From the NCBI RefSeq assembly GCF_000004825.1, contig NW_008805070.1, positions 930,001 through 994,000 on the forward strand: a stretch of 64,000 nucleotides of DNA. Direction: 5' to 3'. This DNA comes from Heterostelium album PN500 (taxonomy: Eukaryota > Evosea > Eumycetozoa > Acytosteliales > Acytosteliaceae). Below are positions 13,651-24,415 of this stretch, one piece after another. The position numbers and the translations under genes were made by a program. How positions within the stretch are numbered: position 1 is the first letter of the stretch; each line of letters starts with the position of its first letter. The notes under the pieces were generated by a model. The model saw only the letters and a program-made list of their open reading frames with translations. It did no database searches and had not been told where the DNA came from.

Positions 13651-14936
13651 ATGTTCTCTAGATTCGTCACAAAGGTTGCCCCAAGATGTAAGTTCATCTT
13701 TAATTATAAAAACTATCTACTACTACCATCAACTATTGTTTAAGATTTAATAATCAAGCAACAACAACAACAACAACAAGCAACAACAAACAACCTATCA
13801 AATAAATTAGAATTAGATGAAATCAGATATTATTATGCAGATCATGATAATCAAAAATTTAGTTATTTCAATTTCAAGATAGGATAGTTATACTACCAAT
13901 ATAAATAATATAAATATAGAACACAGATCAATAACAGAACGAAAAAAATAAAATAAAAGAAATAAAACAAAAAGAGACTAGACTACCACTATACAGCTCA
14001 TTTTCGTGATATTCGATTTCTTTATAAAAACAGGCAGAAGAAATAAAAAAATAGTGAACCAACAACAATAATGTTCAAATATCAATAGTGATGAATGATA
14101 AAAAGCAATTAATCAATCAATCAGTCAGTTCATTGTATAAAACAAAACGAATGAACTAGTACACACTGAGATCATCACACAAGCTAAATTTTTTTTTTTT
14201 CACACACATAGAAATAATTAGTTAGATTTGTTGTAAAAGTTGATGATGGTTTTAATAGATAAATAAAAATAAAATATCGAATTATTTAAATATCTAATAA
14301 TTTTAATTTATAATAGGCAACTCAATTAGAAACTATGCATCACAATCATCATTCATGGTTAACAATACAACAACCTTCCCAAGTCAACATTTCGATAAAT
14401 ATAGAACTGAACCATCGACTGTTGATCCAGAGGGACGTGGATATACATATATGGTAGTTGGTGGTGCTGCTACCGGTCTTGCAGCGATGGCCAAGAATAC
14501 CGTTGTCTCTGCACTCTCGACAATGGCACCAGGTCAAGATATTCTTGCGTTGTCATCGATTGAGATCGATCTCTCTTCAATTCCAGAGGCGACCGCCGTC
14601 ACCTTGAAGTGGCGTGGTAAGCCATTGTTCATCAGACATCGTTCGTCCGAAGAGATCGAATCCTCAAAGGAGGTTGATGTCACCTCACTCCCAGACCCAG
14701 AGGCTGACGACAAGCGTGCCAAGGTACCAGAGTGGGTCGTTCTCGTCGGTGTCTGCACACATTTGGGTTGCATTCCAATTGCTGGTGGTGGTGATTTCGG
14801 TGGTTGGTACTGCCCATGCCACGGTTCTCACTATGACAACGCCGGTCGTATTCGTAAGGGTCCAGCTCCCCAAAATCTTATCATCCCACCATATAAATTC
14901 TTGAGTTCAGAGCACATCATTGTCGGTGATGAATAA
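13651..14936 (+). CDS. Rieske iron-sulphur subunit of cytochrome bc1 complex
   Basis: Subunit of mitochondrial complex III that carries electrons from ubiquinol to cytochrome c1. Two exons (13651-13687 and 14317-14936; 218 residues). Exon 1 encodes only 12 residues of the Arg-containing mitochondrial presequence (MFSRFVTKVAPR). Cys13 is split by the intron. Then follow the N-terminal region, one transmembrane helix (VGGAATGLAAMAKNTVV) and the soluble Rieske fold. The 2Fe-2S ligands are seen as CTHLGC (about 159-164) and CPCHGS (about 178-183), with the disulphide cysteines present. Exon 2 is noticeably GC-richer than its surroundings, with biased codons, as expected for a highly expressed gene. 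The 629-nt intron is about ten times the local norm. Confidence 0.95.
13688..14316 (+). other. Unusually long first intron of the Rieske gene
   Basis: GTAAGT donor at 13688 and TAATAG acceptor ending 14316. The body is A-rich with a (CAA)n run near 13758-13795. No gene or structured RNA is recognised inside it. Confidence 0.7.
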
Positions 14937-15103
14937 ATTATCAAAATAATATTAATATAATAATAGTAATTTTTTTTAAATATAAAATAATCCAATAATC
15001 ACAGTAATAATAACTTATAAAACACACACACACTAAAACATTAAAAATTAAATTATAAAAGAAATAATATTTTTAAATACTACTACTACTATTATTAGTT
15101 TTA

Positions 15104-17765
15104 TTATTTGATTGATGCCAATTCTTTTTGTAAACCTAAAATCTCACTTATCAAATCTAATTTATCTTTTACATCTTTTTCATATTTATATATTGGTGTC
15201 TAAATTAATAGTGATATTAGTATCAAATTTAAATGATTGATTGATACAATAATAGTTTACATACTCTCATAATATATATTCCATACATTGATATAATAAT
15301 GGTTTGATTAAGTCCATCTTTGAGTAGTTTACAATTTAGTATTCCTAGGATTGGATGAGAAAAGTGTTTATGTGAGATCAATTGGTAGGTTGGGTGATAT
15401 GTTTGTTGACTTGGTAGACTTGATGTTGAAGATGATGGTGATGTTAATGTATTAGCAGCTGTTGTTGGTGATGATTGATTAGATTTTGGTGATGTTGGAA
15501 TAGTAGTGTTGGCTGTTGCTGTTGTCGATGTGGTTGTAGGAGGTGAAGTATGATATCCATGATAACTATTATAATAGCTACTGTTACTATTGATAGTAGA
15601 ATGAACCACTGGCGATGGTTTCAATTTGTAAACTAGCAACTCCATTGAGTAGGTTCCTACCAGTATTTCATTCTCTCCGTCACCATCGATATCGAAACAA
15701 TCGAGACAGGTGACACCGTCGAATGTATCAGAGTCTTGGAGTAGCTGGAACTCGGATAGACCGTTGGAGAGTATGTCTCTGTAGACCATGACGTATCCAA
15801 TGATACTTCCTACCGCCAGATGTACATGGTTGAACGGTGCATCCTTGTCAGTCAAAGACTGCTGATCACCACCATTGTCCTCCTTCATCTGTAACAGTAG
15901 ATCATTGAGTAGCGACGATTGGAATGACTTTATTTTTGACAAACTAGAGTTCTGATTCGATGTCTCTAGATGTCCTCTATCGATATACAAACATAGTGCT
16001 TGAACAGGTCCATCGAAATAACAAGATTCCACTGTTTTTTTATTGGTAGTCACTAAATAACAAGGTTATCATAAGTAAAACAAAGGAATAATAATAATAA
16101 TAGAGGTGTTGTTTTTTTCTTGCAAGTACTTACAATCAGTAACCGATAGTTGTAGAAATCCATTTTGACAACCAGCAACTATGATTCTATAGTTTAAGTG
16201 ATATTTAATAATGATTCTCATTACATTTGATTGTAGATTAACTAATTCAGGGAAATATTGATTCGTATCACCCTCTACATATTGACCTGATTCATTTAAC
16301 TTGAAGTGTATTACTATTAGTTTACGATGATAGATATTGTTTTCCATCTGTTATTACTTACTTTATATAGATGTACACGATCATCACTTCCAGCAAGTAG
16401 GAATACAGATTTAGAGGTTGAGGAGTTGTTGACTGTTGTATGAGTGATGTTGAATGGTATAAAATCAAGTTGAATTGTTTGAATTCTAGGTGTGTTGATG
16501 GTTGTTGATGATGATGATGATGTTGTCGTTGTTGTTTTATTTTGACATTGACTCTTGTAGGTATGGAATGATAGATAACCTTTGGCACTTGCAGATTGCG
16601 ACGATACAATAGCTATAGCAATGGTTGCCTGATCACCACCTTCATTAAGTGAATCGATCGATACAATAGTATCTTCCTGTGGTTGTTGTGGATGTTTAGC
16701 AATGATCGATGAGTTTACACCGCCACTGGTACTTATGTTTTGATTACCAACTGCTTGGTTTCCTCCTTGACCTGCTTGATCTTTACTTGAACCAAGAGGT
16801 GGTTGTGGTAGCATACTAGATTGTAATTGATATGGGCTATTTGTAGATGATGTTGTTGGTAAATATTGTAGTTGTTGTTGTTGTTGTGATTGTTGCTGTT
16901 GTTGTTGCTGCTGTTGTTGTATAGGTGAAATTGGAAGTGAACCAGATGGTGTCTTTGATGGTAATGGTGGTATTCTAGATTTATGTGACAATGGTAACCT
17001 TTGAAGGTGACTCTTCATCATTTGTTGAGATGGCATTCCTGGTTGTTGACCTTGTTGTTGTTGTGCTTGTGTTTGTTGTTGTTGCTGTTGTTGCTGCTGT
17101 GGTTGCGGTTGTTGCATTTGTTTATATAAAGGTTGCGGTTGTTTATTTTGTTGGTTTTGTTGAAATGTTTGTTGCTGATTTTGATATGTTTGTTGCTGAT
17201 ATGTTTGTTGTTGTTGTTGATGTTGCTGTATATATTCATTGGGTGGTGATGATATGTTGCCAGGTGAAGATGATAGTCTTGGTGATATTGATGAAGATAG
17301 TTGTGGTGGTGTAATCAAGTCTTTCGTTATCCATTGTAGACCACGCGATTTTTCATCTTCGAGAGCAGAGATTGAGAATAGACTGTTTCTCGATGCAACC
17401 AAGAGGAGATCAGCATCGAAATGCAAATGATTATAACTATAGATATTGGTAGGTGATGCCAATTCAATATACTCTAAACATTCAAGATGTAACGTTTCAA
17501 TATCATCCAATATATTATTCTCACAACTACTACTACTATTTAAACTATTATCATTATTATTATTATCTAATATAGAATTTGATATGATATTATTATTATT
17601 AACATTGTTATTTAAAAGATTATTATCAACTGTATTTGCATAGTTATTTATTATCCCAATACTATTGTTTAATGATACTGTTGTTGTTGATATTGTTTGT
17701 TGTTGCACTATATTATTATTATTATTATCATTGTTATTATTATCTATATTATTATAATTATCCAT
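15104..17765 (-). CDS. Kaptin-like protein, putative KICSTOR subunit
   Basis: Four exons are read (16362-17765, 16134-16299, 15265-16052, 15104-15199; 817 residues). Similarity to metazoan kaptin is seen by eye: FLLAGSDDRVHLYK then FPELVNLQSNV, GCQNGFLQLSV, GSIIGYVMVYRDIL with a matching TFDGVTCLDCFDIDGDGEN calcium-type FG-GAP loop, and EILVGTYSMELLVYKL. Kaptin forms a beta-propeller-like fold. In animals it belongs to KICSTOR, which places GATOR1 on lysosomes to restrain TORC1; it was first described as actin-associated. The first exon also carries an Asn-rich start and about 150 residues of Gln-rich sequence (about 190-340) absent from animal kaptin. Accepting the 62-nt intron 16300-16361 restores the conserved join between HLYK and LNESGQYVEG. 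A small C-terminal exon gives a short helix-forming tail. Confidence 0.8.
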
Positions 17766-18501
17766 AATTTTGAAATGAACCTCATCAAATTTTTTTTTTA
17801 ATAATAACAGATCAAAGTCTAACCTTTTTTTTTTTTTTTAAACTTTAGTAAGATTTATTCATTGGTAAAACTAAAAAAAAAAAGATATAATAATTATTAA
17901 TTTACAATCTCTCAGAAGTATAAAATATTATTTTTATCTATAGTTAATAAAGTATTATCAAGATTGATTTTCGATTTAAAAAAAAGTTTCGGCCAAGGAA
18001 AAATGGAATAGATTGGTTTGCACGAGATGTATCGGCTATTCTAAAAGCTACTAGATTATCAAATGGATGCCGAGAATAAAAGTAATTTGTTTACCTAGGA
18101 TATAATGCTGCGAGCCTTTATACATATTATTACTTATTTTTTGATTTTTTTTAATAACATCTTTCCAACTTTTTTAATTATTATGAATAATCAATAGAAA
18201 GTAGGTAAAAAAAATGAATTGTTTCTATTCTTAAAAATTTAAAGGAACAACAGTGGTATAAGGAATCGATTGGAACCATTCATTTAATAAACATGCTTCC
18301 ATCAAAAAATCTAACCCCCATTTCCGAGTTTTTACGATTTTATAATGTCTGATGTCATCTATTTTTTTTCAACCAATTATCCTTTTGATAAGACATAAAT
18401 AAACATTCATCTGACCAAAAATAGTATCACTATTCTTTTTTTTTATCAACTTTTTTATCTTTTCATATAATTTACAACATATATATAAATAAACTTTAAC
18501 A
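17766..18501. promoter_or_regulatory. Divergent upstream region, kaptin / secreted protein 1
   Basis: 736 bp. The right half (about 17955-18500) has a recognisable copy upstream of the second secreted-protein gene (about 19240-19700), including the block ACCCCCATTTCCGAGTTT at 18313-18330 and TCTGATGTCATCT at 18349-18361. A GC-richer segment at 17988-18115 is not explained. Confidence 0.5.
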
Positions 18502-19128
18502 ATGAAATATAATATTAAATTATTATCACTATTTGTGATATTATCAGTTTACAGTTGTGGCAGTACCAGTGTCAATGTTAAAAACACTAAACAATATGTA
18601 AATTTCTTACCAAAAGGTTGTGGTCACAATCTAGGCTATGGATATGCTGCACCTTTTGATGGATGTATTACAGATTACGATAACAATGTTGCTTACAGTT
18701 TCGACTATATTTCAGAGAATGTATATATAATTTACACTCATGAATTGATAGATCCAGACTGCCAAGGTTCTGTACTCAATAAGACAACTATAAGTGGTAA
18801 CAGTTGTTTCAAATTACCATATGGTCCACCAACATCATTCTACTTTACATTTACAGAGAATAACTATGTCAATCATTTGGATGGTGTAGAATTAACCTAT
18901 TACTCTCAACCGAATTGCGGAGGATCGATCGCTTTCTATGCTTTCTTTGAGAATGGATACACCGATAAAACTTTTAATTATCAATATGAATGTATGGATA
19001 ATACACCAACAGTCTTTTTCCAAGAATACAAGCACCGTGCATCCTTCCCATTGGATGGTTATTGTTTCACACCAGATGAAGGCCTTGAAATTAGTAATTT
19101 CAACGGAACATGTGTAAATCCAAAATAA
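18502..19128 (+). CDS. Secreted Cys-rich protein, tandem copy 1
   Basis: A 208-residue, intronless protein with a clear signal peptide (MKYNIKLLSLFVILSVYSC). The mature part has conserved cysteines in short motifs (FLPKGCGHNL, FDGCITD, PDCQGSV, GNSCFKLPYGPP, QPNCGGSIAFYAFF, YECMDN, GYCFTPDEG, GTCVNPK) and N-glycosylation sequons (NKTT, NGTC). No enzyme motif is seen. Length and Cys/Gly/Tyr pattern resemble small secreted families expanded in dictyostelids, such as DUF3430, but that assignment is a guess. The adjacent gene at 19703 is a same-length paralogue, roughly three-quarters identical by eye, with its upstream DNA also duplicated. Confidence 0.82.
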   Translation: MKYNIKLLSLFVILSVYSCGSTSVNVKNTKQYVNFLPKGCGHNLGYGYAAPFDGCITDYDNNVAYSFDYISENVYIIYTHELIDPDCQGSVLNKTTISGNSCFKLPYGPPTSFYFTFTENNYVNHLDGVELTYYSQPNCGGSIAFYAFFENGYTDKTFNYQYECMDNTPTVFFQEYKHRASFPLDGYCFTPDEGLEISNFNGTCVNPK

Positions 19129-19702
19129 AATCGCTTAAAATGTTTATATTATAATAAATCTAATGTATATTTACATTCATCTTTTAAACAAATAATCGAA
19201 TTTATTGATAGTTTATTTGAAAAGCTTTTAATATTCTTCACAAGATTGATTTATGATCTAAAAAAAAATTGATTACACTAGGTTAAATTCTTAACTTTTG
19301 CTTCAAACAAATGTTCTATTTGGAATCTTATCGATATAGAATAATAAATTAAAGTAAAATTAATTCAATAAATAACATTCTGATTCTTTTTTTTTTTTCA
19401 ATATTCATATAACTATAAACAACATTTAATTGTTCTAAAAAATTAAATGGAATAAAAAGTAATAGATTGGAATCATTCGTTTTATCAAATGGTATAGAAG
19501 TAAGATTTCTAACAAAGAATCTTACCCCCAATTCCGAGTTTAAAGATTTTTAAATCTGATGTCATCTTTTTTTTTTACGAAAAACTAAAATATCTGCTTT
19601 TTTAATTTCAATATTTAACTTGCTTTAAATTTTTTAAATTTATTATATATTTTATTTAATCAGACACATACATCTATATATATAAATAAATAAACTTTAA
19701 CA
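19129..19702 (+). promoter_or_regulatory. Spacer and promoter of secreted protein 2
   Basis: 574 bp between the tandem copies. From about 19240 it is a diverged copy of the DNA upstream of copy 1. The shared blocks are CAAGATTGATTT plus an A run (19241), AGATTGGAAT (19463), TTACCCCCAATTCCGAGTTT (19521-19540) and TCTGATGTCATCT (19555-19567). The shared run TATATAAATAAA..ACTTTAACA immediately precedes both start codons and probably includes the TATA box and leader. Confidence 0.6.
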
Positions 19703-20329
19703 ATGAAATATAATATTAAATTACTATCAATATTTGTGATATTATCAGTTTACAGTTGTAGTAGTACTAATGTAGATGCTAAAAACACTAAACAATATAT
19801 TAATTTCTTACCAACAGGTTGTGGTCACAACCTAGATTATGGATATGCTGCACCTTTTGACGGATGTATTACAGATATCGATAACAATGTTGCTTACAGT
19901 TTCGACTATATTTCATGGGATATATATTTAATAAACACTCACGACTTGTTGGTGCCAGACTGCCAAGGTTCTGTAATCAATAAGACAACTGTTAGTGGTA
20001 ATACTTGTTTCCAATTACCATATGGTCCACCAACATCATTCTACTTTACATATACAGAGAAAAACTTTATCAATCATTTGGATGGCATACAGTTAACCTA
20101 TTACTCTCAACCGAATTGCGGAGGATCAATCGCTTTCTATGCTTTCTTTAAGAATGGATACACCGACACCAAACTTGGATACCAATATGAGTGTATCAAT
20201 AATATACCAAATGTCTCTGTCAATAGTTACTACGCACCATCAACCTTCCCATTGAATTGTGACTGTTTCTCGCCAGATGAAGGTCTTCAAATTAGTAATT
20301 TCAATGCAACATGTGTAAATTCAAAATAA
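19703..20329 (+). CDS. Secreted Cys-rich protein, tandem copy 2
   Basis: 208 residues, intronless, paralogue of the gene at 18502. The signal peptide (MKYNIKLLSIFVILSVYSC) and the cysteine framework are kept. The stretch LPYGPPTSFYFT and the QPNCGGSIAFYAFF block are almost unchanged. Most replacements fall around residues 70-85 and in the C-terminal third (165-190), where this copy has PLNCDCF in place of PLDGYCF and so gains one cysteine. Two sequons (NKTT, NATC) are kept. Its 3' end lies only 55 bp from the convergent F-box gene. Function is unknown. Confidence 0.82.
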   Translation: MKYNIKLLSIFVILSVYSCSSTNVDAKNTKQYINFLPTGCGHNLDYGYAAPFDGCITDIDNNVAYSFDYISWDIYLINTHDLLVPDCQGSVINKTTVSGNTCFQLPYGPPTSFYFTYTEKNFINHLDGIQLTYYSQPNCGGSIAFYAFFKNGYTDTKLGYQYECINNIPNVSVNSYYAPSTFPLNCDCFSPDEGLQISNFNATCVNSK

Positions 20330-20384
20330 ATTAATAAAATATAATAATATGAAGTAAAGATATTTATTTACTGTATTTTAAGAT

Positions 20385-22055
20385 TTATAATATATTTTTT
20401 TCAATATCTTTTAAATAGGATACAATTTTGTTTATATTAATTAAACCAATTTGATAGCTACGTAAATTAAATTGATAAATAAAATAGTTTTCATCCAACC
20501 TAGAGAAATGAACAACTATGATTCTATAACTGAATTGAATTGAATTGATATTCGACGGGAATGTCTTTGTTGTAAAATTTGACAAGATATTAGAGTATGA
20601 TATCTTTATATGATTGAGATTTGACGAACCAATTACACTTGGTACGATGCTTAACTTGTATGATCCAAAGTCAATAGATTGAATTTGATTTGGAATCATA
20701 CCTATTTTTAATGGTTGATTTATATTATTGCTAAATTTTAAACTCTTACAATTGTTTGGTATAGAATTTGATATGTTTGGAAAATCTTTATTCTTTAAAA
20801 GATAACTATCTATAATGAAACCATCAGGTAATTCAAACTTTACATTTGGTCCTTGTAGATTGAGGAAACGTATATTCTTTGGAAGTTGTCCAAAATTACA
20901 ATCTTCTGCTCCTTCTATCGTTAGTGACTCCAAACGATTCATATATTTGAATAAATCGATTTCACATGTAATCATTTCGAAATTTTCAACCATGATTTCA
21001 AGATTTAAAAGTGTTTTTGGAAATTGATCTTTGGTCAAGTGACAACCAAATCCAAAGTATAATTTCAGAGTTTCCACTGACTCTGGAATACAATTTGCTT
21101 GCAGAAAATCATCATACTGAGTACTTAGATCCATATATTTAATAGTTGTTGGTATAGGACTGTTTGATATCAAATGTTTCCAAAATTTGAATGTACATGT
21201 AAGTGAAAAAAGAGAATGTGGAATGATAGGAGATTGACATTGTTGAATGTTTATTCTTGAAAAACAAATAAACTCTTCCAGGTTGGGTGGTAAAGTTTCA
21301 ATATTCAAAATGAAATTTGCCATATCTATCTGTAAGAATTTTAATGATTGAGGTAATAATTTCATATCAAAGTCTGAAGATGTAATATTAAACTTTGAAA
21401 CTGTTGGTATAAAGTGTAATCTCTCTAGTTTCGATGGTAACAGTTTCATATGAAAACCAAATGTACACTTTACTTGTTTAATATTACTTGGTAGTTGTTT
21501 AAATGATGTGAGTACATTGCAAAGTATATCTATTTGACAAACATTTGAATTGATAAGTTTCTCTATGAATCTTTCATCCAATATATTATTATCATTCCAA
21601 TCCCATATTTCTATTTTATATATTGATTTATCTATCTCTAAATCTTTTATATTATTTCTTACTATCGTAATAAATATGTTAAATAAATAATACACTATTA
21701 TTAATATAATTAATAGATACTTACTTAAATTATATTTATAATCTGTATAAAGGTGTGTTTTACCATTAGATATACCTAATTTACAATTGCTCTTTGATTG
21801 TAATGATTTAACTAATAGATTACTATAGGATGACAATGCAATTGATTGTTTTAATATGTTTAATGAATGACTATCGGTTGTAGATTGAATGTCATCTACA
21901 ATGAAACTAAAGTAATGATCTTTATCATTGTACCATTTCTTACAAGTTAAACTAAATCTTAATCTATCAAAGTTGTTTGTTAATTGATTATGTATCTTTG
22001 ATAAAAGAACATGAGATAGATTAACGAATAAATGATTGCTATTATTTTCTGTCAT
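20385..22055 (-). CDS. F-box-like protein with leucine-rich/FNIP-like repeats
   Basis: Two exons (21725-22055 and 20385-21661; 535 residues) after removing a 63-nt intron (21662-21724). The intron is in frame and could otherwise be mistaken for a hydrophobic segment. The N-terminus reads VNLSHVLLSKIHNQL..RLRFSLTCKKWYND, the F-box pattern commonly found at the start of dictyostelid repeat proteins. Then come irregular units of about 22-24 residues with LP..L..L cores (FKQLPSNIKQVKC, LLPSKLERLHF, LLPQSLKFLQI, TLPPNLEEFIC and so on), resembling FNIP or leucine-rich repeats. It probably acts as a substrate adaptor of an SCF ubiquitin ligase. The family is large and fast-evolving, so no orthologue can be named. 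Confidence 0.75.
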   Translation of the reverse strand: MTENNSNHLFVNLSHVLLSKIHNQLTNNFDRLRFSLTCKKWYNDKDHYFSFIVDDIQSTTDSHSLNILKQSIALSSYSNLLVKSLQSKSNCKLGISNGKTHLYTDYKYNLSKYLLIILIIVYYLFNIFITIVRNNIKDLEIDKSIYKIEIWDWNDNNILDERFIEKLINSNVCQIDILCNVLTSFKQLPSNIKQVKCTFGFHMKLLPSKLERLHFIPTVSKFNITSSDFDMKLLPQSLKFLQIDMANFILNIETLPPNLEEFICFSRINIQQCQSPIIPHSLFSLTCTFKFWKHLISNSPIPTTIKYMDLSTQYDDFLQANCIPESVETLKLYFGFGCHLTKDQFPKTLLNLEIMVENFEMITCEIDLFKYMNRLESLTIEGAEDCNFGQLPKNIRFLNLQGPNVKFELPDGFIIDSYLLKNKDFPNISNSIPNNCKSLKFSNNINQPLKIGMIPNQIQSIDFGSYKLSIVPSVIGSSNLNHIKISYSNILSNFTTKTFPSNINSIQFSYRIIVVHFSRLDENYFIYQFNLRSYQIGLININKIVSYLKDIEKNIL

Positions 22056-23937
22056 AAATTAAACTACTAAAGATAAACGTTTGATGAATCAAATTAAATA
22101 GAATAATTCAAAATCTGTAAACTGCAAAATTGTTTTTTTACAAAAAAAAAAATCATTTTTTGATCTTGATTGATGAAACAACAGATTTTTTTGTGAAAAT
22201 TGGCAGATCTAAATTTCCTTATTTGTGTTGGAAACAAGATAATGCGCAATCGAAAGGTCAAAAAAATCATTTTTTTCTACTAAGTCTATTTTTTTCCACT
22301 ATAGAAATAAATATTTTAATAATATCAAAAAATAAAAAAAACAATTTTTTTAACTAGTTTTCGAAGTTATTATTTTAATATCATAAAATTATATCTAATG
22401 AACAGCCAATCAAGATTAATATCCAAATTTACAATTCATAGAGAAGTAAATGACGTACTTCAAATATGTAATCACTTGGATCCATATAAAGAACTAAGAT
22501 CATATAGTTCAAAGATTGACAGATGCAATTCAATAATGAGATTCACAGAAAGCAATAGTAAACATATTAAAAACGCTCCAATCTTCAAATAGAGCAACAA
22601 TATATAAATAATAAAGAACAACTTTAGAACAACTATTTTCTTATGCATCAATGAAACTAAAAGATTGTGGTTGTAGTACTCGACAAAGTAACACCCTTTT
22701 CTAATTCCTTCTTTTCATTGTTGAAAATAGATTCTATGTTTTAAATGATAACAAAATAATAAAAAATAAACTAAATTTTGTTTTCTAAAAAAAACACTCT
22801 TGAAATTAATGTGAAACTTTTCTAAAAAAACATTAATTTTTCAATAAAATAATAAGAGAGTTTAAGATGATATCAGTTGTACTCTTTTTTGTTGGGTTGA
22901 TTCTAGTTAATAGCTTATTATTTAAATTCTCTTCTTGTTCAAAGGCGAAAAAAAAAATTTTTATGAAGAATAGAATTACTTAAAACAAGACTTTTGAGTT
23001 CGAGTTGTGACAAGATTCAAAGAGAGTTAGGTCTCTGGAAATAGATCAAAGTTACCAGAAGTATTAACTCGTAATTGATCAAATATTCGGTGTCTTAGAG
23101 TTAAAAACCTCAACTTTGACAAAAACATAAAAGTGTGGTGGACAGAAACTTACTTCCAAGTGGAAACACGGATGGAAATAAGGAAATAAGTATATACCTT
23201 CAATAGGAATGTTATTATTTAAACTACCGTTTATTTCAATACAGAATAACAATATAATAAGCTTAAAGATAGGATTTTTGGAGTCTTGCACGAGCAGGTC
23301 GTGGTGATTGGTTTAGATCCAAGATCCAGATCTCTTTTCAAAGAAACCATATGCAACCTAAAATTGAAATCATTGTTACCATCATCACCTTGGCAATATA
23401 TGAAAGATGATGTTGATATCTTGTTTGAGATGTTGAACTAATAGTTTGTAATATGAAACTATACCTAAGCATTAAATGAGTAGTGGGAGGATTATACATT
23501 ACCATAAATTTTCAACAAAGCAAGAAAACCAATAATCCTCAGTTGGTGTCGTGGTTTCAGCAGTAGTGCCATTCTCCACTCTTTTTTTTATATAGCCACT
23601 CTAAACTCTTTTAATTGCATTTGAATAGTAAACCGATTGAAATAAAGATGTACCAAAACAAGACAACTTTTTCTACATGTTCACAAAGTTGAATATCGAT
23701 TGTGAGAGTTGATAACATTGTATGAATTAAATGAAGTTATAGTTCCACTTTTAAAATGGATGTTATGAAACACATTATTTTTGTAAACAAGAATCAACAA
23801 TCAAAACGATTAGTGTGACTGATGTCTTTTAAATCATATAATATTGCAAAAAAAAACAATTACAACTCAAATTAAATAAGATTTTTTTTTTTTGAAAATT
23901 TTTTCTATTATTTTATTTAATAAAGCATTTCTATTAG
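22056..23937. other. Gene-poor stretch with short coding-like fragments
   Basis: AT-rich DNA without a supported gene. Short open fragments occur, for example 22398-22592 (+) and a fragment ending with a stop near 23443 (+) that reads LLPSSPWQYMKDDVDILF. They lack good starts and are interrupted, so they look like gene debris. This region separates the F-box gene start from the vWD-like relic. Confidence 0.35.
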
Positions 23938-24415
23938 GTATTACTAGAAGTAATAATCTCTCTCAACGAGTTTGATGTGAGTTATTTGATGCATACTATT
24001 GGTATCCATACTCATTTCTGGATGGCAATAGGACACAATGGAAAGCATGAGTTGCAATATTTACTTCCACCGATTGTCGTATCTTTTACTTGTATCAAGT
24101 TCGAACATCATCATGTTTTCATAGTTTTCTTTGAAACTCTTGAAAATACGATAATGAAGAGATAATTTCAGAGCGACGGGGTTTCGACTGGAGGATTTCA
24201 AATCACACTGTCACCAAGTGGTGTTCATCTGTGGCATGAACGGTGACTGCGATGATGATTACAGAGAAATCCTGCCAGCACAAAACAAAAGAAATTATCC
24301 AAAGATAGGACGCACGGATTCGGTAAGGTCTTGGAACTCTGTGGCTAACCAAATAAAACCGCTGGTTGTGTTTTCGTTACAACAAAATCAACAGAGGTTC
24401 TACCAAATGGAATAG
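23938..24415 (+). pseudogene. Decayed vWD-domain-like gene fragment
   Basis: An open stretch from an acceptor-like CTATTAG at 23931-23937 reads through HFWMAIGHNGKHELQYLLPP. Accepting an intron 24079-24171 (GTATCT..TTTCAG) joins it to GGFQITLSPSG. A second frame over the last bases of that exon reads ICGMNGDCDDDYRE and later TDSVRSWNSVANQ, ending at a stop at 24413. The order 'GF.I.L.P.G', then CG.NGD..DDY, then a SWN segment is the layout of the C-terminal half of a von Willebrand type D domain. The parts lie in two frames with no start, so I read it as a broken host gene with one frame change near 24220. The domain call is inference from short motifs. Confidence 0.35.

Noticed and set aside
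16300-16361. Reading straight through into an extra ATG in kaptin
   Set aside because: Read-through meets a stop or needs a 14-nt intron. The 62-nt GTAAGT..AAG intron restores the conserved kaptin join.
23079-23291. 70-codon minus-strand frame
   Set aside because: No family, hydrophobic AT-derived composition, and no splice or start context.
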